Shown: positions 25,229 through 32,973 of the stretch, piece after piece
Layout of the letters: every line of letters begins with the position of its first letter
Position numbering within the stretch: position 1 is the stretch's first letter
Assembly (NCBI RefSeq): GCF_030646615.1
Contig: NZ_JAUSLG010000067.1
Location: 1-39,105, forward strand
Direction: 5' to 3'
DNA length: 39,105 nt
Source of the DNA: Phenylobacterium sp.
GTDB lineage: Bacteria > Pseudomonadota > Alphaproteobacteria > Caulobacterales > Caulobacteraceae
The notes under the pieces: model-generated
What the model was told of the DNA's origin: nothing
Seen by the model: the letters and a program-made list of their open reading frames with translations, nothing else
The model's database searches: none
Made by a program: the position numbers and the translations under genes

Positions 25229-25353
25229 AGGTGAGGTCTCCTCCCTGGATCGGCGTTGTCGCCGAGGTGGAGTGAGCGGCAGACGCCGGCCTTTCGCAAG
25301 TGGGTTTAACTTGGCCGCTTCCGCAGGGCGGCGGCTGGGATTAGGAAGGGCGC

Positions 25354-26847
25354 ATGACTGAGAACACCAAGTTGATCCAGGGCCGCACCGGCCCCTGGGA
25401 AGTGGTCCTGGGGCTGGAAGTCCACGCCCAGGTCGCCTCCAACGCCAAGCTCTTCTCCGGCGCGGCCGTCGGCTTCGGCGCAGGCCCCAATGCGCAGGTG
25501 AGCCTGGTGGACGCCGCCATGCCCGGCATGCTGCCGGTGATCAACCGCCGCTGCGTGGAGCAGGCCGTGCGGACGGGGCTGGGCCTGAAGGCGCAGATCA
25601 ATCTGAAGTCCACATTTGACCGGAAGAACTACTTCTATCCGGACCTGCCCCAGGGCTACCAGATCAGCCAGTTCAAGGACCCGGTGGTCGGCGAGGGCGA
25701 GGTCCTGGTGGAGCTGGACGACGGCGAAACCATCACCGTCGGCATCGAACGCCTGCACCTGGAGCAGGACGCGGGCAAGTCGCTGCACGACCAGGATCCG
25801 GACTCCACCTATGTGGACCTGAACCGGGCCGGCACGGCCCTGATGGAGATCGTCTCGCGCCCCCACATGCGCAGCGCGCCGGAAGCTGCGGCCTATGTGA
25901 AGAAGCTGCGCACCATCCTGGTCTATCTGGGCACCTGCGATGGCGACATGGAGAAGGGCAATCTCCGGGCCGATGTGAACGTCTCGGTCTGTCGTCCGGG
26001 CGCCTATGAGAAGTTCCGCGCCACCGGCGACTTCAGCCACCTGGGCACCCGCTGCGAAATCAAGAACGTCAATTCCTATCGCTACATCCAGCAGGCCATC
26101 GAATATGAGGCCCGCCGGCAGATCGAGATCCTCGAGGACGGCGGCAAGATCGACCAGGAGACCAGGCTTTTCGATCCCGGCTAGGGCGAGACCCGCTACA
26201 TGCGCTCCAAGGAAGAGGCGCAGGACTATCGCTACTTCCCTGATCCCGACCTGCTCCCCCTCGTGCTGGATCCCGCCTGGGTGAAGGCCATCGAGGACAG
26301 CCTGCCCGAACTGCCCGACCCCAAGAAGGCGCGGCTGCAGAGCCAATACGGCCTGTCGGCCTATGACGCGGGCGTGCTGGTGGGCGAGCAGGCCCGTGCC
26401 GACTTCTTCGAGGCCGCGGCCAAGGGGCGCGACGCCAAGCTGGTGGCCAACTGGGTGACCAATGACCTGGCCGCGCGTCTGACCGCCGCCAATCTCGATA
26501 TCGAGGACAGCCCGATCGGCGCCGCCGAGATCGCCGATCTGGTGAAGCTGATCGAGGACGGGGTGATCTCGTCCAAGATCGCCAAGGACGTCTTCGAGCG
26601 CATGTGGGCCGGCGAGGGCGCGCCGGCAGAGATCGTCGAGAAGCAGGGCCTGATGCAGGTCTCCGACACCGGCGAACTGGAAACCATCATCGATGGCCTG
26701 ATCGCCGCCAATCCGGCCCAGGCCGAGTCGGTGAAGGAAAAGCCGCAGGCCATCGGCTGGTTCGTCGGCCAGGTGATGAAGGCCACCGGCGGCAAGGCCA
26801 ACCCGGGCGCGGTCAACCAGTTGCTCAAGGCCAAGCTCGGCATCTGA
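25354..26847 (+). pseudogene. gatB: Asp/Glu-tRNA amidotransferase subunit GatB, interrupted by an in-frame TAG
   Basis: GatB activates and amidates misacylated tRNA with ammonia from GatA. The frame starts [20 protein letters not shown] with an AGGAAGG site upstream, and runs to the natural end at 26847 (497 codons). Codon 277 (26182-26184) is TAG inside the conserved segment [23 protein letters not shown], where relatives carry a residue such as Lys, Arg, Gln or Thr. One base change (for example from AAG or CAG) explains it. The frame is intact on both sides, with the helical and YqeY domains after the stop. A methionine at 26200 could restart translation, but would give split halves. Genuine TAG stops occur elsewhere here. 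Sequencing error, suppression or a true mutation remain possible. Confidence 0.9.
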
Positions 26848-26868
26848 CTTGAACCCTCGCCCATGACG

Positions 26869-26899
26869 AAGGCCCCGGACGCAGGTCCGGGGCCTTTTT
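26869..26899 (+). terminator. Intrinsic terminator after gatB
   Basis: GGCCCCGGAC (26871-26880) pairs perfectly with GTCCGGGGCC (26885-26894) around GCAG, followed by TTTTT. Two A bases before the stem pair with the first T bases. It ends transcription 22 bases after the gatB stop. The following gene converges from the other side. Confidence 0.93.
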
Positions 26900-26917
26900 C
26901 ATGCCGCCTGTCGAGGA

Positions 26918-27427
26918 TCAACGGTTGTTGATGATCTCGAAGATGATGCCGGTGGCGACGGCGGCCAGAAGATAGTCGTTGCCGACCTGGTGCCAGGCAT
27001 AGCCCCGCGGCGGCGGGCGCAGGCGGTAGCGGTGGTAGTCGTGGACCACATAGCCGCGGTACTGGGGCGGCAGGACCGCGCCCCTCCGCCAGGCGACGTA
27101 ACCCGGGCGATACTGCGGATGGCTGTAATAGACCGCCGGCGGCGGCCCATAGGACCAGCGGTTCTGGTAATAGTAGCCATTGTAACGACTGCTGTCCCAG
27201 CGCGGCGGGGGCGGCGGCGGCTGGTAATGTCGCCGGTTGTCATAACGATTATCCCGCCGATCATAGCGATTGTCCCGCCGGTCATCGCGATGATCCCAGC
27301 GGTCGCCCCGACGGTCGGCATGGTTTTCGCGGCGGTCCCAGGACTGGGCCTGGGCTGATGTCGCGGAGGCCGCGATGGGGCCCGCTACGGCGGCGATGGC
27401 CGCGAGACCCAAGATCAGACGTCGCAT
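26918..27427 (-). CDS. RcnB family periplasmic protein (Arg/Asp-rich)
   Basis: A 169-residue exported protein. The signal peptide is MRRLILGLAAIAAVAGPIAA with cleavage after AQA (about residue 28). The next 40 residues are an Arg/Asp/Asn-rich low-complexity stretch with repeats of the DRRDNRYD type, then a Pro-rich run. The C-terminal third (YHRYRLRPPPRGYAWHQVGN, then DYLLAAVATGIIFEIINN) is the RcnB domain, named after the nickel/cobalt homeostasis protein of E. coli. Members in alphaproteobacteria are mostly of unknown role. The start is at 27427 with a GGAGAC upstream. It is a relative of the next gene. Confidence 0.85.
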   Translation of the reverse strand: MRRLILGLAAIAAVAGPIAASATSAQAQSWDRRENHADRRGDRWDHRDDRRDNRYDRRDNRYDNRRHYQPPPPPPRWDSSRYNGYYYQNRWSYGPPPAVYYSHPQYRPGYVAWRRGAVLPPQYRGYVVHDYHRYRLRPPPRGYAWHQVGNDYLLAAVATGIIFEIINNR

Positions 27428-27544
27428 TCTACGTCTCCGTTTTTTGCGGGCCCGCCGGGCGGGCCGCCACATCCCCCGATGGTCTGAAGGATGGGCGTAG
27501 CGCCCTGAACCCCCGCTGAACGGCGAGTTCAGGATCAGCCGCGG

Positions 27545-27925
27545 CTAGTTGAAGAGGCCGAGGACCAGGTCGGCGATCAGGCCCGTCTGGGTCTGGGCCA
27601 GATAGACATCGTTATTGACGCGCACCCACTGGTAACCCGGGGGCGGCTGCCGCAGCCGATATTGCGCAGGCTCGCGGATGTGGTGGCTGGGCTCGGTCAC
27701 GTAGGCGCGGGGCACATGGTCCCCCCGATTCCAGCGTGTCTTGGCCTGGCCGGGGGGCATGCCATGGGGATGACGCTTATCGTAGCCCTTGCCGCGGTGA
27801 TGGTCTCCACGGTGGTCGCGCTCATAACGCTCCCGGTCGCCCTGATAGTCGGGATGGGGGCGCGCCAGGGCTGAGGCCGGCAGGGCCAGCGCGACGGCCG
27901 CCGCGGCGATCAATAGGGTCTTCAT
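27545..27925 (-). CDS. RcnB family periplasmic protein (His/Arg-rich)
   Basis: A 126-residue exported protein with the signal peptide MKTLLIAAAAVALALPASAL and likely cleavage at ALA-RP. The mature part has a His/Arg/Asp-rich region (RYERDHRGDHHRGKGYDKRH), which could bind metal, and a C-terminal RcnB domain (YRLRQPPPGYQWVRVNNDVY, LIADLVLGLF). The domain ending matches the gene before it, so the two are tandem paralogues or relatives 117 bases apart. The start is at 27925 with AGGAG about 8 bases upstream; the longer open frame continues but has no sign of being used. Confidence 0.85.
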   Translation of the reverse strand: MKTLLIAAAAVALALPASALARPHPDYQGDRERYERDHRGDHHRGKGYDKRHPHGMPPGQAKTRWNRGDHVPRAYVTEPSHHIREPAQYRLRQPPPGYQWVRVNNDVYLAQTQTGLIADLVLGLFN

Positions 27926-28185
27926 CACATGGCTCCTCGTATCGCGTCCCTCAGGGAGGAAACGTCCGGGATCGCCGGTGGCTCCCGCGCCGCGCTGAAG
28001 AGGCTGGGTCGTCGGCGTTAAGCCTGTGTAGACAAAGGTTTCGCAGTAGTAAGCGCGGCGAACTCTGCCAGATTGTCGCATGAATTCGCGTTATTTTCGG
28101 ACTTAACCATATGTTCAGCCGAGTTCGACTTTTCTTCGCTCATGGATAGCGGCGTCACGGCTCCAGAACGGAAGTCGGCCGCTGG

Positions 28186-28479
28186 ATGAGGGACTTAAAG
28201 GTCATGTTTGCGAACGTGGACGTGGGGAGCGCTGAAGGCCTGCCGCTGCCGGGCCCGGAGGCTTCCGGAGACGAGCTGTTCCGGCTGGGCATGCTCTATT
28301 CGACCGGCCAGGGCGGGGCGCCGCTGGACTATGTTTCGGCCCATATGCTGTTCAACCTGGCGGCCATGCGTGGTTCGCTGGAAGCCAAGGTCTACCGCAA
28401 GGAGCTGTCCCAGGAGATGGCCTCCGAAGACGTGGCCGAAGCCCAGCGCGCCGCCCGCGAATGGCTGGCTCAGGGCTGA
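28186..28479 (+). CDS. Sel1-like repeat protein (small)
   Basis: A 97-residue protein with one or so Sel1/TPR-like repeat: FRLGMLYSTGQGGAPLDYVS, then AHMLFNLAAMRGSLEAK, in which the G-x-Y spacing and alanine pattern fit Sel1 helices. There is no signal peptide, so it should be cytoplasmic; a partner is unknown. Two starts are possible: ATG 28186, or ATG 28204 (residue 7), and neither has a decisive ribosome binding site. It converges on hfsD (stop 28501), 21 bases away. It is a common small protein in Caulobacterales, as far as I recall. Confidence 0.75.
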   Translation: MRDLKVMFANVDVGSAEGLPLPGPEASGDELFRLGMLYSTGQGGAPLDYVSAHMLFNLAAMRGSLEAKVYRKELSQEMASEDVAEAQRAAREWLAQG

Positions 28480-28500
28480 ACCCCTGAAACCGCCTCGCCG

Positions 28501-29256
28501 TCAGTTCACGGCCTGCCCGTTCAGTGCGTAGCTGAAGCCGAACTGGATCGGCGAGAGGTCGCGGAAGTATTGCTGGACGAACAGTCCGGCATTGGCCACG
28601 CCGCTCCGCGGCACATAGACGATGTCAAACCGGCGCAGCGGGATCAGGTCTGCGCTCGGCCGCCGCAGGCCGGCCAGCAGGTCCGCCGTGCGCATCATGC
28701 CCTGGCCGCTGGCGCCCCGCCGGATGATGATCACCTCGCTGCGGTTGGCCGTCGGGCTGAAGCCGCCGGCCTGGATGATGGCGCGCAGGGCGTCGGCGTC
28801 GCCGACCATGTCATAGACGCCAGGGGCGCCCACCTCGCCGCCGACAAACACCTTCAAGGGCGCGGCCTTGGCGGTCACGAAGACCTCCGGCCGCAGCAGG
28901 TGGGCCGCATAGGCCTGGGACAGGGCCGCCTCGAGCTGCAGGGTGGTGCGGTCGGCGGCCATCACCGGCGGGATCAGCGGCATGGTGACGCGGCCGTCGG
29001 GCTGCACGGTGAGGGTCTTGGTCAGCTCCGGCGCCGAGGGCACCGTCACCTCGATCTCGTCCCCCGGATAGAAGCGGTAGGCCGGCTCTTCCTCGGTCCA
29101 CTGGGCATAGGGAAGATTGACGAAATCCGCCTCGTGCGACGGAGCCGCAAGGCCGGCCGCCTGGGCCCCGGGAAGGGCGCGGACGCCGCCGCATCCGGCG
29201 ACCGTGAGGGCCGCCAAAAGGCACGGCAGGGCTTGGAATCTGGCGCGTCTAAGCAT
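28501..29256 (-). CDS. hfsD: Polysaccharide export outer-membrane lipoprotein (HfsD/Wza-like)
   Basis: A 251-residue outer-membrane polysaccharide export protein. The N-terminus has a lipobox (LTVAGC, Cys22), so it should be a lipoprotein. The polysaccharide biosynthesis/export domain (YRFYPGDEIEVTVPSAPELT, LTVQPDGRVTMPLI) is followed by a SLBB-like domain (APLKVFVGGEVGAPGVYDMV). Context identifies it: it diverges from genes for a Wzc/GumC-like chain-length protein, an ATPase-like partner and a polymerase, as in the holdfast (hfsDABC) gene set of C. crescentus. The role is export of holdfast polysaccharide through the outer membrane. The assignment to hfsD rests on context and family, not on a search. 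Confidence 0.85.
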   Translation of the reverse strand: MLRRARFQALPCLLAALTVAGCGGVRALPGAQAAGLAAPSHEADFVNLPYAQWTEEEPAYRFYPGDEIEVTVPSAPELTKTLTVQPDGRVTMPLIPPVMAADRTTLQLEAALSQAYAAHLLRPEVFVTAKAAPLKVFVGGEVGAPGVYDMVGDADALRAIIQAGGFSPTANRSEVIIIRRGASGQGMMRTADLLAGLRRPSADLIPLRRFDIVYVPRSGVANAGLFVQQYFRDLSPIQFGFSYALNGQAVN

Positions 29257-29279
29257 GGGGTCAGGGTTAACAGGAATGG

Positions 29280-29294
29280 GTAACGAAGTCTTAA
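29280..29294 (+). promoter_or_regulatory. Candidate CtrA-binding box between hfsD and hfsA
   Basis: GTAA, seven bases (CGAAGTC), then TTAA: one mismatch from TTAA-N7-TTAA. It lies 24 bases before the hfsD start (minus) and 115 bases before hfsA (plus), so it could affect either or both. Its TAACG-N5-TTAAG core is the same as in the divK box. A GATTC (29338-29342) lies in the same divergent region. Confidence 0.5.
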
Positions 29295-29408
29295 GCGCGG
29301 GGGGCGAGGGTCCGCCTCAACACACGTCGGACCGCCGGATTCGCTATGGCCGCCACAAGCGCCTGGACTGCACGATCAAATGACAGGGCGCCGCGGTCGG
29401 AGTGGGCC

Positions 29409-30845
29409 ATGCGGCCGCGTTATGCGCCCTCGGACTTCGTCGCCCTGTTGTGGCGCGAGCGTTTCCTGATGCTGGCGGTGTTCGCCGTCATCTTCGTGAT
29501 TGGCGCGGCCTTCGCCTTCAGCCTGAAGACCACCTATCCGGCCAGCTCCAGCATCCTCGTGCGGCTGGGCCAGGAATATGTCTATGAGCCCCGGGCCGGG
29601 GACGCCGGGCGCGGCGCCGTGCCAGAGGCCGAGCAGGTGATCCAGGCCGAAACCGAGATCCTGGCCTCCAGCGAACTGAAGCAGCGGGTGATCGATCGCC
29701 TGGGGCTGTCGCGCATCTATCCGAAGCTGGCTGAGGAATTCGCCGAAGCCCCCGCCGGTGAGAAGCGGATCGTCATGGGCAAGGCCATGCGCGCCATGGA
29801 GACCAGCCTCAAGATCCAGACCGCGCCCGACACCCCGATCGTCCGGCTGGTGTTCGAGCACGAGGACGCCAGGACCGCGGCCCTGGTGCTGAACACCCTG
29901 CTGGAAGAATACCTGATCTTCCGCCGGACCGTGCTGGTGGAGTCGAACCTGCCGGCCATGGCGACCCAGCGTCAGACCTTTGAAGAGCGGCTGGCCGAGG
30001 CCGATGTCGCCTATGAGCAGTTCCTGACCAGCAACCAGATCGGCGATTTCGTGGCCGAGAAGGCGGCGCTTTCCCAGCTGCAGAGCCAGATCGAGCAACA
30101 GAAGTACCAGACCGAAACCCAGCTTCAGGACCGGGTCGGCCGGCTGGCTGCGCTCCAGGCTCAGATGGGCCAGGTCTCGCCGGAGGTTGGCCTCTACCGC
30201 GATGTGAACAATGCGGCGTCCGACAAGCTGGTGGAGCTGAAGCTGCAGCGGGAGGACCTGCTGGGCCGCTATCGCGCCGACGCCCAGCCGGTGCGGGATC
30301 TCGATTCCCAGATCGCGCGCCTGGAGCAGGGCATCGAGGCGGGGCGCACGACGGGCGAGGGCGCCCGACGGATCGGCGTCAATCCCGTCTTCCAGACCCT
30401 GCAGACCGAGCGCATCCAGCTGCAGTCCGAGGTGGCGGCCCTGCGCCAGGCCCAGGCCACCCTCAGCACGCAGCTGGCCCAGCTGCTGGACCGCCGCCTC
30501 AAGCTGGCCGAGCTGGAGCCGCGGTTCCAGGCGCTCAGCCTGGACCGCGACGTCCTGCAGGCCAATGTCCGCGACTTCGCCGTCAAGGAAGAGCAGAGCC
30601 GCGCCGCCCGCGAGATCGCTGCGGCCTCCAACGACAATATCCGCATCGTCCAGCGGGCCACGGCGCCGGCGCGGGGCTCCAGCCTGAAGAAGCCCGTCCT
30701 GGTGCTCGCCTTCCTGTTCGCCGGCTTCACCGCCCTTTGCGCCGGCCTGCTGCGGATGTTCCTGCGGCCCGGCCTGCCCACCGCCCAGTCGGCCTCGCGA
30801 ACCCTGGAGCTTCCCATCCTCGGCGCCGCGCCGATGAAGGCCTGA
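29409..30845 (+). CDS. hfsA: Wzc/GumC-like chain-length protein (HfsA-like)
   Basis: An inner-membrane polysaccharide co-polymerase of 478 residues. A Wzz-like N-terminal domain has a first membrane segment (FLMLAVFAVIFVIGAAFAF), then about 370 periplasmic residues with coiled-coil stretches (for example QLQSQIEQQKYQTETQLQ), and a second membrane segment near the end (PVLVLAFLFAGFTALCAGLL). There is no kinase domain; the adjacent HfsB-like gene would supply that part, as in split Wzc systems. The frame opens 63 bases earlier, but ATG 29409 has GGAG 6 bases upstream. It probably sets holdfast chain length and links polymerase to export. Confidence 0.85.
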   Translation: MRPRYAPSDFVALLWRERFLMLAVFAVIFVIGAAFAFSLKTTYPASSSILVRLGQEYVYEPRAGDAGRGAVPEAEQVIQAETEILASSELKQRVIDRLGLSRIYPKLAEEFAEAPAGEKRIVMGKAMRAMETSLKIQTAPDTPIVRLVFEHEDARTAALVLNTLLEEYLIFRRTVLVESNLPAMATQRQTFEERLAEADVAYEQFLTSNQIGDFVAEKAALSQLQSQIEQQKYQTETQLQDRVGRLAALQAQMGQVSPEVGLYRDVNNAASDKLVELKLQREDLLGRYRADAQPVRDLDSQIARLEQGIEAGRTTGEGARRIGVNPVFQTLQTERIQLQSEVAALRQAQATLSTQLAQLLDRRLKLAELEPRFQALSLDRDVLQANVRDFAVKEEQSRAAREIAAASNDNIRIVQRATAPARGSSLKKPVLVLAFLFAGFTALCAGLLRMFLRPGLPTAQSASRTLELPILGAAPMKA

Positions 30846-30897
30846 TGGGCAAGGACTCCTGTGTGGCGCAGCCCTTTGGGTTAACGTCACCGACAGT

Positions 30898-31620
30898 GTG
30901 CGCGTGGCGATTCGAACAATGGTGAACCTCAACGCTGAGATGGCCGAGTTGTGGGCCTCCCTGGGGGCGCCTGCGGCCGGCCGCGCGCGGATCCTTCAGC
31001 TGGTCTCGGCCCGGCGGGGGGAGGGGACCTCCACCATCGCCCGGGAGCTCGCCTTCTTCGCAGCGCGCCATGCCGGCCGCGCGGTCTGGCTCGTCGACCT
31101 CGACCTCATGGCCTCGCCCCAGCACGCGGCGATCAGCGCCGAGAGCGAACGCTATGGCCTGGTCGGCCAGCCCGCCCAGGCCAGTCCTGACGGCTCCATC
31201 TTCTTTTCGATCCAGCCCGCCGCCCAGGGGCCCGACGGCAAGCCCTGGCCCGACGCCCGCTACCTGGCCGCTCACCGGGTCGGCGCGGCGCGCTGGTGGG
31301 TGACGCGCTTTCGGCGAGAGGCCCTGCGCGGCCGGCAGACCGTCCACATCCTGCCCAGCGGCGACTATTGGACCGCCCTGCGCAAGTTCGCCGACCTGAT
31401 CATCGTCGACTGCCCCTCGGGCGACCGGTCCCAGGCGGCGACGACGGTGGCGCCATTCATGGACCAGACCGTGATGGTGGTGGCCGCCGACGAAGAGGAT
31501 GTCCGGGCGCCGGCCCTGATGCGCGACGCCCTGACCGGCGCCGGCGCGGACGTGGCGGGCCTTTTCTTCAATCGCGCCACGGTGCAACAGCCGCCGTTCG
31601 CGCGCGCCTTCCTGCGGTGA
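30898..31620 (+). CDS. hfsB: CpsD/CapB-like BY-kinase homologue with altered Walker A (HfsB-like)
   Basis: A 240-residue P-loop protein of the polysaccharide tyrosine-kinase family, here as a separate partner of HfsA. The Walker A region reads SARRGEGTSTIARE (residues 37-50), with Thr44 where the family has the essential Lys. Walker A' (AVWLVDLDLM) and Walker B (LIIVDCPSG) are present. The C-terminus (QQPPFARAFLR) has no tyrosine cluster. It may bind nucleotide weakly or act as a scaffold; kinase activity is doubtful. The start is a GTG at 30898; ATG 30919 is an alternative. The next gene's start overlaps its stop (GTGA). Confidence 0.82.
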   Translation: MRVAIRTMVNLNAEMAELWASLGAPAAGRARILQLVSARRGEGTSTIARELAFFAARHAGRAVWLVDLDLMASPQHAAISAESERYGLVGQPAQASPDGSIFFSIQPAAQGPDGKPWPDARYLAAHRVGAARWWVTRFRREALRGRQTVHILPSGDYWTALRKFADLIIVDCPSGDRSQAATTVAPFMDQTVMVVAADEEDVRAPALMRDALTGAGADVAGLFFNRATVQQPPFARAFLR

Positions 31621-32897
31621 CCGGGGCCGCCTATGCCGCCGCCCCGGCGTTCGAGGCGCCGGCCCCGCGGCTGACGGCCTGGCGGCTGATCCTGGCCGGG
31701 GCCTCGGTCTTCCTGCTGCTGGTCTACAGCCAGGCCTGGGTCTTTCCGCTCATGGGCGAACAGGCCACCGCCGACCAGGGGGGCCTGATCCGCGCCCTCT
31801 ATCTGCCAGCCTATGCGGCGGGCTTCCTGCTCCTGGCGGTGTCGCCGGGCGCGACCTTCCAGGCCCTGCTGCGACAGCCTTTCCTGATAGCCCTGATGCT
31901 GCTGGTGGCGGCGTCCTTCCTCTGGTCCATCGCCCCGGACCAGACCCTGCGCCGGGTCTTCGCCGCCTATTGCTCGGCCCTGGGGGGCGTGGTCCTGGCC
32001 TCGCGGCTGAAGTGGTCGGAGCTGGCCGAGGTGATCGCGGGCGCCTTCGCCATCCTGGCGGTCATCGCCTTCGTGGTTTCCCTCGTGATGCCCTCGGTGG
32101 GGGTCATGCAGGAAATCTTCCCTGGCGCCTGGCGGGGCGTCTGGTCGGAAAAGAACGCCCTGGGGGGCAATATGGCTCTGGGTTTCGCCATCATGGGCGC
32201 GGCCGCCATGCTGAATCCGCGCCGGCGGCTGATCTGGGGAGGATTTGCCGCGCTCGCCCTCCTGCTCACCCTGATGTCGACCTCCAAGACCTCGCTGGTG
32301 GCGCTGATCCTCGGCCTGGGCGGACTGGTCTTCGTGGCCATCGTGCGACGGGGACCGGCCACCCGCATCGCCATCCTGTGGCTGGCCATCGTCGCCGCCG
32401 GCATGGGGCTGGGTATCGCGATCTTCGCCGCTGACGTGGTGTTCGAGGCCCTGGGCAAGGACGCCACCCTCACCGGGCGGACGGAAATCTGGGCTGCGGC
32501 CATGACCCAGATCCAGGCGCGCCCCTGGACCGGCTATGGCTTTGGCGTGGTGTGGGACGATCTCGGGCCCTGGGCGCCCCTGGCCCAGATGACAAAGGAC
32601 GCCGGCTTTCGGCCGCAGCACGCTCACAATTCCTGGATCGAACAGTGGCTGGGGATGGGGCTCATCGGGCTCGTGGCCTATGGCCTGTTCTATGCCCAGA
32701 CCCTGATCCTGGCCCTGGTGGCGCTGTTCCGCCATCCCGGCGCCTATCTGGCGATCCCCTTTCTGATCGTCTACAGCCTGATGACCATCACCGAGAGCAT
32801 CGCGGTGACCTATAATGATCTCCGCTGGGTGCTCTTCGTGGCCATCGCCGTGAAGCTCGCCTGGCCCGACCGGGAGATCGAGCGCCGTCGCGCCTGA
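31617..32897 (+). CDS. O-antigen polymerase/ligase-like membrane protein (HfsC/Wzy-like)
   Basis: A 426-residue multispanning protein of the Wzy/WaaL family, with about ten hydrophobic segments and a long periplasmic loop (from about residue 280 to 350) carrying TGRTEIWAAAMTQI and PQHAHNSWIEQWLGMGL, the typical O-antigen polymerase motif. It should polymerise repeat units of the holdfast polysaccharide. The open frame begins in the middle of the upstream gene in another frame; the GTG at 31617 overlaps that stop as GTGA, so I start there. C. crescentus has two such polymerases (HfsC and HfsI); which one this corresponds to cannot be told, so I leave the symbol blank. Confidence 0.85.
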   Translation: MTGAAYAAAPAFEAPAPRLTAWRLILAGASVFLLLVYSQAWVFPLMGEQATADQGGLIRALYLPAYAAGFLLLAVSPGATFQALLRQPFLIALMLLVAASFLWSIAPDQTLRRVFAAYCSALGGVVLASRLKWSELAEVIAGAFAILAVIAFVVSLVMPSVGVMQEIFPGAWRGVWSEKNALGGNMALGFAIMGAAAMLNPRRRLIWGGFAALALLLTLMSTSKTSLVALILGLGGLVFVAIVRRGPATRIAILWLAIVAAGMGLGIAIFAADVVFEALGKDATLTGRTEIWAAAMTQIQARPWTGYGFGVVWDDLGPWAPLAQMTKDAGFRPQHAHNSWIEQWLGMGLIGLVAYGLFYAQTLILALVALFRHPGAYLAIPFLIVYSLMTITESIAVTYNDLRWVLFVAIAVKLAWPDREIERRRA

Positions 32898-32973
32898 CCC
32901 CGCCAGGCGGTCGAACCATCCAGGGGCCCGACTCCGGTGGCCCAGTCGTCGGCATGCGTGCGAAGGACTCCAA

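Noticed and set aside
26200..26847. The 3' part of gatB as an independent gene
   Set aside because: Its sequence continues the GatB family pattern directly after the stop, and there is no strong ribosome binding site before ATG 26200.
28103..28110. TTAACCAT, a CtrA half-site, upstream of the Sel1-like gene
   Set aside because: A single 8-base half-site is expected by chance in a region of this size; there is no second half at seven bases.
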